Part shown: piece by piece, positions 8,060 to 14,533 of the stretch
Position numbering within the stretch: position 1 is the stretch's first letter
How the letters are laid out: every line of letters begins with the position of its first letter
The notes under the pieces: generated by a model
Seen by the model: only the letters and a program-made list of their open reading frames with translations
The model's database searches: none
Told to the model about the DNA's origin: nothing
Assembly: GCF_020252405.1 (NCBI RefSeq)
Contig: NZ_JADCDA010000086.1
Span: 1 to 35,957 of the forward strand
Origin: Aestuariivirga sp.
GTDB lineage: Bacteria > Pseudomonadota > Alphaproteobacteria > Rhizobiales > Aestuariivirgaceae
Direction: 5' to 3'
DNA: 35,957 nt
Program-made: the position numbers and the translations under genes

Positions 8060-9340
8060 ATGCATGACATCAAGGCCATCCGCGACAACCCGGCGGCATT
8101 CGACCTAGGACTGGCCCGGCGCGGCCTCGGACCCATGGCTGCCGGGCTCCTCAGCATTGACGCCGAGCGCCGCGACCATGTGCAGAAGCTGCAGGACGCG
8201 CAGGCCCGCCGCAACGCGGCCTCGAAGGAGATCGGCGAAGCGGTGAAGTCGGGCGACAAGGCCCGCGCCGAGGCGCTGAAGGCCGAGATGGGCGCGATCA
8301 AGGATTTCATCGCCACTGCCGAGGCGGTGGAGCGCGACATCGACCGGCGGCTCACCGCGGCGCTCGCCGTGATCCCCAACATCCCGCTTGACGACGTTCC
8401 GGACGGCAAGGACGAGACGGGGAACGTCGAGGTCCGCCGCTGGGGCGCGCCGGGGACCTTCAATTACGAGCCGCGCCAGCATTTCGACATCGGCGAGTGG
8501 CTGGGTCTCATGGACTTCGAGGCGGCGGCGAAGATTTCGGGCGCCCGCTTCGTCGTCATGAAGGGCCCGCTCGCCCGGCTCGAACGCGCGCTTGCGCAGT
8601 TCATGCTGGACCACCAGACGGGCGCGAACGGCTATACCGAGCATTTCGTGCCCTTCATGGTGAACGATGCCGCCATGTATGGCACCGGCCAGCTGCCGAA
8701 ATTCGCCGAGGACCTGTTCCGCACCACCGATGGCCGCTGGCTGATCCCCACGGCGGAAGTATCGCTCACCAATCTGGTGCGCGAGTCCGTTCTGGACGAG
8801 AAGGACCTGCCGCTGCGCCTCACCGCCTATACGCCGTGCTTCCGCGCCGAGGCCGGGGCGGCGGGCCGCGACACGCGCGGCATGATCCGCCAGCACCAGT
8901 TCTCCAAGGTTGAGCTCGTCTCCATCACCACGCCCGAGCAATCGCGCGGGGAGCTGGAGCGCATGACAGCCGCTGCGGAGAGCGTGCTGCAGGCCCTCAG
9001 GCTGCCCTACCGCGTGCTGCGTCTGTGCGCCGGCGACATGGGCTTCGGCAGCCGCATGACCTATGACCTTGAAGTGTGGTTGCCGGGCCAGAAAGCCTAT
9101 CGCGAAATCTCGTCCTGCTCGGTGTGCGGCGATTTTCAGGCGCGGCGCATGGATGCGCGCTTCAGGCCGGCGGACGGCAAGGGCACGCGCCATGTCCACA
9201 CGCTCAACGGCTCCGGCCTCGCGGTGGGACGCACCATGGTGGCGATCCTCGAGAATTATCAGAATGCCGACGGGTCGGTGACCATCCCCGAGGCGCTGCG
9301 CCCCTACATGGGCGGCGCGGACAGGATAACCAGGGGCTGA
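8060..9340 (+). CDS. serS: Seryl-tRNA synthetase
   Basis: Charges tRNA-Ser (and tRNA-Sec where present) with serine. The protein has 426 residues. The N-terminal ~110 residues form the long antiparallel coiled coil that contacts the tRNA variable arm ([20 protein letters not shown]...). The class II core shows motif 2 ([22 protein letters not shown]), the [13 protein letters not shown] serine-site segment and motif 3 ([18 protein letters not shown]). The start ATG matches the usual [11 protein letters not shown] beginning. An AGGAGG lies 23 nt upstream, too far to be the ribosome site. It sits between tatC and surE, a common alphaproteobacterial order. Confidence 0.97.
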   Translation: MHDIKAIRDNPAAFDLGLARRGLGPMAAGLLSIDAERRDHVQKLQDAQARRNAASKEIGEAVKSGDKARAEALKAEMGAIKDFIATAEAVERDIDRRLTAALAVIPNIPLDDVPDGKDETGNVEVRRWGAPGTFNYEPRQHFDIGEWLGLMDFEAAAKISGARFVVMKGPLARLERALAQFMLDHQTGANGYTEHFVPFMVNDAAMYGTGQLPKFAEDLFRTTDGRWLIPTAEVSLTNLVRESVLDEKDLPLRLTAYTPCFRAEAGAAGRDTRGMIRQHQFSKVELVSITTPEQSRGELERMTAAAESVLQALRLPYRVLRLCAGDMGFGSRMTYDLEVWLPGQKAYREISSCSVCGDFQARRMDARFRPADGKGTRHVHTLNGSGLAVGRTMVAILENYQNADGSVTIPEALRPYMGGADRITRG

Positions 9341-9345
9341 AGCAC

Positions 9346-10107
9346 ATGCGCATTCTCGTGACCAATGACGACGGCATCCACGCGCCGGGGCTGGAAACGC
9401 TGGAGCGCATCGCGCGGTCGCTCTCGGATGACGTGTGGATCGTGGCGCCGGCGGAGGAGAATTCCGGTGCCGGTCACTCGCTGTCTCTGGCCGAACCGAT
9501 CCGCTACCGCAAGCTGGGCGACAGGCGCTTCGAGGTGGCGGGAACGCCCACCGACTGCGTCGTCATGGCGGCGCGCAAGATCCTGCCGGGCGACCCGGAC
9601 CTCGTGCTCTCCGGCGTCAACCGCGGCCAGAACATCGCCGATGACGTCACCTATTCCGGCACCATCGCCGCGGCGATGGAGGGCACACAGCTCGGCTTCA
9701 AGTCGATCGCGCTCTCCCAGGTCACCGGCATTCACGGCAACGGCTTTTCCTATGAGGTGGCGGAACATCACGGCCCGGCCCTCGTGAAAAAGCTCATCAG
9801 GCTCAGCTTCGGCCCCGGCATCCTGATGAACGTCAATTTCCCCGATTGCCGGCCGGACGAGGTGCAGGGCATCGAAGTCACCCGCCAGGGCAAGCGCGAC
9901 GTGAACTTGCTGACCGTCGACGAGCGCATCGACCTCCGCGGCAACAATTACTACTGGCTCGGCTTCAAGCGCGAGCGCGGAAATCCGCCCGTGGGCACGG
10001 ACCTGTGGGCCGCCTTCAACCGCCGCATCTCGGTGACGCCGCTGCACATGAACCTCACCCAGTTGGAAGCCATGGACGCGGTCCGCGGGGTGCTCGATCA
10101 GCAGTGA
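9346..10107 (+). CDS. surE: 5'/3'-nucleotidase SurE
   Basis: A divalent-metal-dependent nucleotidase/exopolyphosphatase linked to stationary-phase survival. The metal site is in MRILVTNDDG (Asn7, Asp8, Asp9), with the conserved GAGHS, GTPTDCV and VLSGVNRGQN segments following. The 253-residue length is normal. The start ATG is five bases after the serS stop, with AGGGG at suitable spacing; the open frame runs further upstream inside serS but that part is a shadow. pcm, a frequent next gene, is missing, and a convergent transporter gene ends 25 nt away. Confidence 0.95.
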   Translation: MRILVTNDDGIHAPGLETLERIARSLSDDVWIVAPAEENSGAGHSLSLAEPIRYRKLGDRRFEVAGTPTDCVVMAARKILPGDPDLVLSGVNRGQNIADDVTYSGTIAAAMEGTQLGFKSIALSQVTGIHGNGFSYEVAEHHGPALVKKLIRLSFGPGILMNVNFPDCRPDEVQGIEVTRQGKRDVNLLTVDERIDLRGNNYYWLGFKRERGNPPVGTDLWAAFNRRISVTPLHMNLTQLEAMDAVRGVLDQQ

Positions 10108-10132
10108 GCGGCTGAATACGCATCTCTCTCGC

Positions 10133-11035
10133 TTATGGCTGCTCGAAATCGCGGATCGGTTCCACATGCCGCACCCGTTCGCGCCATGAAATATAGATGG
10201 CGCATGCGATGAGGATGGCGACGCCGACGAAGGTCCAGACATCCGGGAAATCGCCGAAGATGTACCAGCCCAGAACGGTGGCCATGATCATCTCGCTGTA
10301 GGCCAGCGGCGCCAGCAGCGAGGCCTCGGCATGGTCGTAGGCCCGGATGATCAGGAAGTGCCCGCCATTGGCGATGGCCGCAAGCACAACCAGCAGAACC
10401 CATTGCGACGGCGTTGGCGTCTGCCACATGAAGAGCACGATCACGCTCATGATGATGGCGCCCATCAGGCTCGTGTAGAAGGTGGTGACCATCGCCGGCG
10501 CCGAGCCCGCGATGCGGCGCGTCAGCAGAAGATAGATCGCCAGCGAGAAACCCGAGCCGAGTGCCAAGGGTACGCCCGGGGTCAGTTCCTGAAATCCGGG
10601 CCGGATGATGATCAGCGTGCCGATGAAGCCGATGAACACCGCAGTCCAGCGGCGTACGCCGACCCTCTCGCCCAGCACCCATGGCGAGAGCAGGGTGACG
10701 ATCAGGGGCTGCACGAAGAAGATCGCCAGCGTATCGGCAATCGACTGGTAGTGCAGGGCTGCGAAGAAGAAGGCCGTGGCTGCGATCATCAGTGCGGCGC
10801 GCACCCCGTGCATCACAGGCATGTTGGGAATGAGCCCCCGTGCGCCGGCCATATTCAGCGCGAAGGGCATGGTGAGGAAGACCCCGAAAAACAGCCTCGC
10901 CCAGACGATCTGCATGACCGGCACGCCCTGCTGGCCTAGATATTTGGCAATGGCGTCAAGAAAGGGCAGCACCGCCATGGCGGTGAGCATCAGGCCGATG
11001 CCGATCAGGGTGCGGCTGGAAGCGGAGTTGGTCAT
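10133..11035 (-). CDS. EamA/DMT-family transporter
   Basis: An integral membrane protein of 300 residues with about ten hydrophobic segments arranged as two EamA repeats; the first begins near LMLTAMAVLPFLDAIAKYLG and the second near GFSLAIYLLLTRRIAG. The drug/metabolite transporter superfamily covers exporters of amino acids, metabolites and S-adenosylmethionine; the substrate cannot be told. I chose the ATG at 11035 (MTNSASSRTLIGIG). Oddly, the frame is open upstream and encodes the C-terminal piece of a VOC-family protein (11161-11069) with no stop between, so the transporter may once have been fused to that domain, or a stop was lost. No clear Shine-Dalgarno precedes 11035. Confidence 0.82.
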   Translation of the reverse strand: MTNSASSRTLIGIGLMLTAMAVLPFLDAIAKYLGQQGVPVMQIVWARLFFGVFLTMPFALNMAGARGLIPNMPVMHGVRAALMIAATAFFFAALHYQSIADTLAIFFVQPLIVTLLSPWVLGERVGVRRWTAVFIGFIGTLIIIRPGFQELTPGVPLALGSGFSLAIYLLLTRRIAGSAPAMVTTFYTSLMGAIIMSVIVLFMWQTPTPSQWVLLVVLAAIANGGHFLIIRAYDHAEASLLAPLAYSEMIMATVLGWYIFGDFPDVWTFVGVAILIACAIYISWRERVRHVEPIRDFEQP

Positions 11036-11068
11036 GCGGGCATGCCAGGCTGATGCGCTGTCCTTGTG

Positions 11069-11161
11069 CGCAGGCTCCAGCAGGTCCCATTTGTTGCCGA
11101 AGGGATCCTGAAAGACCGCAACGGTGCCATAGGCCTCATGCCGCGGCGTTGCGAGGAATTT
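11069..11161 (-). pseudogene. C-terminal fragment of a VOC (glyoxalase-fold) protein
   Basis: The frame reads KFLATPRHEAYGTVAVFQDPFGNKWDLLEPA, the final beta-strand region of glyoxalase/bleomycin-resistance (VOC) proteins, but nothing of the first three-quarters of such a protein precedes it. The missing N-terminal part is found in the same orientation at 14525-14240, where it breaks off at RYLAAGV, exactly the point before this fragment begins. The two therefore look like one gene split by about 3.1 kb. HpaB-type homology ends at 11160, immediately next to this fragment, so the junction is within a few bases. Confidence 0.7.
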
Positions 11162-11504
11162 GCCGCGCATTCCACAAGGCGGCGCCGATGATGAGATCGG
11201 CATAGGACAGTGTCCTCTGCACAAAGGGGAAGGCCGAATAACGGTGCAGCGTCTGGCGGATGAAGGCGCCAGCGCGGGTGTGCTGGTAGAAAAGAACGTC
11301 CTCCCAGGGGATCAGCACATTGTCGAGGATCATCACCTTGTCGACCGCGCGGCGCTTGTCCTCCCAGTCCTTCGCCTCGAAGGGAAGCCGAGGGCCGATC
11401 GGGAAACGCTCGCCATTCTCCTCATAGGTCATGACGGACTGCGTCGCCGCTTCGTGCTGCATGTCGTAGATCCGGGCGCGTATGTCGACACGGCTGCGGG
11501 CCAT
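11160..11504 (-). pseudogene. Internally deleted HpaB-family (4-hydroxyphenylacetate 3-monooxygenase-like) fragment
   Basis: A 122-codon open frame. Residues 1-58 (RSRVDIRARIYDMQHE ... DWEDKRRAVDKVM) resemble the N-terminal region of FADH2-dependent HpaB/PvcC-type hydroxylases. Residues 59-115 (ILDNVLIPWEDVLFYQHT ... ADLIIGAALWNARQ) resemble a segment that lies roughly 200 residues further on in intact family members (~500 residues). The two are joined in frame near 11330, so the middle is missing. The true N-terminus and the C-terminal third are also absent. The fragment abuts the VOC piece at 11160. It cannot encode a working monooxygenase. Confidence 0.65.
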
Positions 11505-11592
11505 CGTCTCGACAAAGAGTTCCTACACCAAATCAACAAATTACGCTACATCCGCCAACCCAAGATCATCGCCCTGACGAATAATCTGGGCT

Positions 11593-11645
11593 AGAGCATG
11601 CTCCGCAAAAGTGGAACCACTCTTGCGACAAGATCATGCGCCAGA
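11593..11645. repeat. Rhizobiales-type palindromic intergenic repeat
   Basis: GAGCATG near 11595 and GATCATGC near 11632 flank a central AGTGGAACCACT dyad. This layout (AGCATG..., AAAAGTGGAA, ...AAGATCATGC) resembles the abundant imperfect palindrome scattered between genes in Rhizobium, Bradyrhizobium and relatives. It supports the order-level assignment and marks non-coding DNA inside the inserted segment. The neighbouring stretch 11505-11592 has a short plus-strand frame ending INKLRYIRQPKIIALTNNLG that I do not recognise. Confidence 0.6.
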
Positions 11646-11796
11646 GCGCTCGGCAAGGGCTGCGTTGGCCCTCTACAGTACTGTTTCCGCTACCGCCCCG
11701 CGCGTGCCAGTTCTTCGACGAGGGTGTATTTCGGGTAACTGCGATTTGCGCTGTAGCGTAAGGATTTGCACGGCTTCGGCCATCTTCCCGAATGAA

Positions 11797-11825
11797 CCCC
11801 GGCCTCACTCATCGCGAGGCCGGGG
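11797..11825 (-). terminator. Strong hairpin downstream of the secreted protease
   Basis: A 10-bp perfect GC-rich stem (CCCCGGCCTC with GAGGCCGGGG) and a 9-nt loop lie about 33 nt past the protease stop. On the minus strand it is followed by TTCATTC, only a weak T-tract. It is positioned as the terminator of the protease transcript. Confidence 0.6.
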
Positions 11826-11857
11826 GTGTTGCATGTGATATCTTTTGTAAATATGGC

Positions 11858-13060
11858 TTAGAAGTTGCAGAAACCGAGAGCCGCGTAAGTGCTGGCGCTG
11901 CCGGCGGGTTTAGAGGTGCAGAGGGCTTCCAACAGCGCACCGATGTTGCCGGCGCCATAGATGCCGTAGGCACCGTTCGGGAACTGGGCGTTCTGGGCAA
12001 ACTGTGAAGAGTAGTTGTCCTTCGGGGTGTTCGGATTAATGCTTCCCCACGAAGTCACGCCGATGACCCGGTTCGGCGCGGCGGCCGAGCCGGCCACGGC
12101 GCCGCCGCTCAGAACTGGCGACGCAAAGCCGAGGTTGACGATCCACGGGCCACCGCTCGCGCCACCCGTGAGATTGCTTCCCTGCCAGAGTTGCAGTGCG
12201 CCGCCGACAGTGGTGGTGTAGGTCGGCCCGTCCGTGCGCTGCATGATGGCGCCGGCGTCCATCAGCCCCGGATAGCCAAGTGTCGAAACTGCCGCAGTGT
12301 GCAAGTTACCGGTTTTGGAAGACGTGACAAAGGAGTAGTTGTTCCAGCCGTAGCTCATCCAGCCGCCCAACTGATCGCCGATGAACTGGTTGTTGGCGTT
12401 CTTTTGGACGATGAACACTGCAACGTCGTTGTTGCGCGCGGCGCCGATACCCGTGTCAGAGCCATTGAGCCAGGCGGTGGCGATCCTGCCGGTAGCCATT
12501 GTCCACGCTCCATAGGGGGCGATCTGGGCGGCGGTAGCCCCGGTCGCGCCCCAATGGCCAGGCCTGAAGGTCCAGTTGCTGTAGAAGGCATTGGACCCGA
12601 AGCCCGCGACGCAATGGGCGGCTGTGACGATGACGCTGCGCATGATCAGGCTGGCTGAGCACGACGAGGTGCCGCTTCCCGGCACGGTGAAAGTCAGCTT
12701 GCCGATGGTGCGATAGGGATACGAGGAACTCAGCAGTGTGTTCGTGGAAGCACCCAAGGCACCGCCAGACGCCTGCACGCGCACCGTCGTGTAGGGGATG
12801 CCGAAGGAGCCGAAGGCCCTAGGCGAAATGGCGCCAGCAACGCCCGGCGTTCCGGAACTGCGCCAGTCGAATGATGAGTCCGCCTTCACGTTACTGGTGG
12901 ACGGCGCCGCAAGAGGGTTCTTCATTACGGACCCTGATGCAGCCAGCGGCGCATAAGACGGAGGTTTGACAGCGCTTGTGCTGTCGGCCGCAGACGCGGG
13001 CGTCAGCGCGGACACCAATAGGACTGCAGAGAGCGCAAGAGTTTTGGAAGGAGAAATCAT
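11858..13060 (-). CDS. Secreted trypsin-like serine protease
   Basis: A 400-residue chymotrypsin-fold (S1-type) protease with a Sec signal peptide: Lys6, a hydrophobic core to about residue 20, and likely cleavage after PASA (residue 24). The catalytic triad is complete: His149 in VTAAHC, Asp212 in NNDVAVFIV and Ser302 in GGASGGPW. Cys134 and Cys150 probably form the disulfide beside the His. Residues 26-110 are a Ser/Ala-rich stretch that may be a propeptide. The Asn/Ser/Gly-rich surface suits an extracellular protein. The start ATG has GAAAGGTAG just upstream. It is the only intact gene inside the segment that splits the VOC gene, and no maturation or secretion partner is nearby. A glutamyl-endopeptidase-like specificity is possible but unproven. 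Confidence 0.85.
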   Translation of the reverse strand: MISPSKTLALSAVLLVSALTPASAADSTSAVKPPSYAPLAASGSVMKNPLAAPSTSNVKADSSFDWRSSGTPGVAGAISPRAFGSFGIPYTTVRVQASGGALGASTNTLLSSSYPYRTIGKLTFTVPGSGTSSCSASLIMRSVIVTAAHCVAGFGSNAFYSNWTFRPGHWGATGATAAQIAPYGAWTMATGRIATAWLNGSDTGIGAARNNDVAVFIVQKNANNQFIGDQLGGWMSYGWNNYSFVTSSKTGNLHTAAVSTLGYPGLMDAGAIMQRTDGPTYTTTVGGALQLWQGSNLTGGASGGPWIVNLGFASPVLSGGAVAGSAAAPNRVIGVTSWGSINPNTPKDNYSSQFAQNAQFPNGAYGIYGAGNIGALLEALCTSKPAGSASTYAALGFCNF

Positions 13061-13077
13061 CGAACTACCTTTCTATT

Positions 13078-13220
13078 GCGTTGAGTTGACGGCGACTGTG
13101 AAGCACGGATAAGCGATCCCAGTTCAATGCGACCTGGGTCAAGTCTCTAATCGCGTTGAGTTGACGGCGACTGTGAAGCACAGATAAGCGATCCCAGTTC
13201 AATGCGACCTGGGTCAAGTC
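13078..13220. repeat. Two-copy tandem repeat, 75-bp period, upstream of the protease
   Basis: Two 68-bp copies (13078-13145 and 13153-13220) differ by a single base and are separated by 7 bp. The 75-bp period is a multiple of three, so one minus-strand frame stays open and reads DLTQVALNWDRLSVLHSRRQ... twice. That frame (13343-13065) overlaps the transposase remnant and has no recognised homologue, so I regard it as probably non-coding. The repeats lie 18 nt before the protease start and therefore in its leader or promoter region. Each copy contains CCCAG...CTGGG dyad symmetry. Confidence 0.85.
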
Positions 13221-13266
13221 CTGAAGCTGATGTAAATTTAACTCAACTGACGTGAGGTTAGCATGT

Positions 13267-13500
13267 TCATGATGACATCGCAACGATATTGTTGCCGATG
13301 TCATTCTGCATTTGCCTTGCTGCCGTCCATTCCATGAATTCATCTATGTCGAGATAGAGACGCCCCTGCCAGACCTCGTTACGTTCTACGAGCAGAGCGC
13401 CAATTAGACGCAGAGCCGCTTCGTCGTTCGGGAAAATGCGAATGACCCGTTCACGGCGGCGTATCTCCTCCTTGACACGCTCCTGCAATTTTGTGGTCCT
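13267..13500 (-). mobile_element. IS256-family transposase C-terminal remnant
   Basis: The minus-strand frame contains RTTKLQERVKEEIRRRERV followed by IRIFPNDEAALRLIGALLVERNEVWQGRLYLDI. This is the characteristic C-terminus of IS256/Mutator-type transposases (family pattern: TNxLERxNxEIRRRxRVxGIFPNxxAxLRLxxALLxExxEEW). The catalytic DDE portion is missing; upstream of 13500 the frame reads into unrelated sequence with a hydrophobic stretch (GIVITTVFAGAMAVMAL) up to a TTG at 13602. Terminal inverted repeats were not identified. It is a dead remnant indicating past IS activity at this locus. Confidence 0.75.
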
Positions 13501-13849
13501 GGGCCGCCGCCGGCATTTGTCGGGCAACGCCATGACGGCCATGGCACCTGCAAACACTGTTGTTATTACAATACCACGTCCCAATCTCCTGTCGCGACTC
13601 AAGCTGCCGCTGCCGCATTCGGCCAGCTGAACGGGACGATAATGGAAAGACAGAACAACAAGGTTGCAAGTGCAATCGCACTTAGTTGCCGCGAGGGCAT
13701 CCCGCCCTCCGCATTCTTGAATTTAAGTTAACTTAATATTGTATGAAACTACAGAAAATTAGAGAGTTATATACAGAAATCTGCACAATGTTTTTATCAG
13801 CCGGAGGTATCGGCGGTGGGCGGGCGGACGGGCTCTTGCCTGCCCTTTC
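13501..13849. other. Gene-free, partly AT-rich junk inside the inserted segment
   Basis: About 350 bases with no supportable gene. The part around 13720-13800 is visibly AT-rich (TTAACTTAATATTG, TTATATACAG) compared with the GC-rich surroundings, suggesting foreign or decayed DNA. Short frames on both strands here match nothing I recognise. Confidence 0.5.
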
Positions 13850-14010
13850 CCCCGGTGCAGCGGCAGCACCAGGCGGGCGGCGAGGCCGGGGTGGTTGTCT
13901 TCCAGGAGCAAAGCGCCCTTGTGGAGCTTCATGACGCCGGAGACGAGGCTAAGTCCTAAGCCGTTCCCCGGTTTCGAGCGGCTCGAATCGAGCCTGACGA
14001 AGCGTTCGGT
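13850..14010 (-). pseudogene. Histidine-kinase HATPase domain C-terminal fragment
   Basis: The frame ERFVRLDSSRSKPGNGLGLSLVSGVMKLHKGALLLEDNHPGL...LVLPL is the ATP-lid and last part of a sensor histidine kinase HATPase domain, with the F-x-R-L-D, SKPGxGLGLSLV (G-box) and final LxLP strand. Nothing before ERF belongs to a kinase: no HisKA, N-box or sensor domain is present, so only the last ~50 residues remain. No response regulator is nearby. It lies in the same orientation as the neighbouring fragments. The stretch 14011-14239 between it and the VOC N-terminal piece holds only unrecognised short frames. Confidence 0.7.
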
Positions 14011-14239
14011 TGCGCGGCCGCCATGCGTGACAGCCGAATAGCGCCTGCAATCGCGAAATCGACCAAGCTCCACACAAGAACAACCCGCTGAACCAAACGG
14101 GCATAAAGAAGCGCGATCCAAGACCGTCGTGACCGACGCAAGATCAATGGGAACAATGATCGATCAGAGGTTCCCTATCGCCGCCTGTGCCGCTCCGATT
14201 ACCGGAATGCCGCGCTCGCGGTAGGGGGTGCGGCCATAG

Positions 14240-14525
14240 GGTGACGCCGGCTGCGAGATAGCGCTGGTGGTCGCGCCAGAAGTCATCGGTCTCGAGGAAC
14301 AGGAACACCCTGCCGCCCGATGGCCGCCGCCTGTTCGGGCGTACTCGGTTCGGCGAGCAGCAGCTGCGCACCGCCTTCGCCCGGCGGCGTGACGGTGACC
14401 CAGCGCTTGCCGCCGCCCAGCTGTGCGTCCTCGACGAGGTGAAAGCCCAGAACGTCCACATAGAACCGCAGGCCCGCATCATAGCTCGGCACCAGCAGGC
14501 TGACAGTGGCCACAGCCTGTTTCAT
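14240..14525 (-). pseudogene. N-terminal fragment of a VOC (glyoxalase-fold) protein, frameshifted
   Basis: From ATG 14525 the frame gives MKQAVATVSLLVPSYDAGLRFYVDVLGF and continues to STPEQAAAIG, a typical VOC-superfamily N-terminal half. Near 14312 the homology moves to another frame (GGRVFLFLETDDFWRDHQRYLAAGV), implying a small deletion. After GV at about 14242 the VOC homology stops abruptly. The missing end is at 11161-11069. The ATG is 9 nt downstream of the dehydrogenase stop, so this was the second gene of that operon. Intact relatives are small metal-dependent or antibiotic-resistance-type enzymes; no function can remain here. Confidence 0.75.
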
Positions 14526-14533
14526 GGTGGCCT

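Noticed and set aside
11515-11594. A plus-strand tail ending INKLRYIRQPKIIALTNNLG
   Set aside because: Basic and protein-like, but its upstream part is antisense to the HpaB fragment and no family could be recognised.
13078-13220. CRISPR-like repeat
   Set aside because: Only two 68-bp copies with a 7-bp separator and no spacers of constant size; no cas genes are present.
13065-13343. A 92-codon minus-strand ORF containing two 25-residue repeats
   Set aside because: It owes its length to the 75-bp tandem repeat, overlaps the IS256 remnant and matches no family I know; the DNA repeat is the better description.
14160-14239. A frame reading PYRERGIPVIGAAQAAIGNL next to the VOC breakpoint
   Set aside because: It looks like the C-terminus of some protein but is too short for a family to be assigned by eye.
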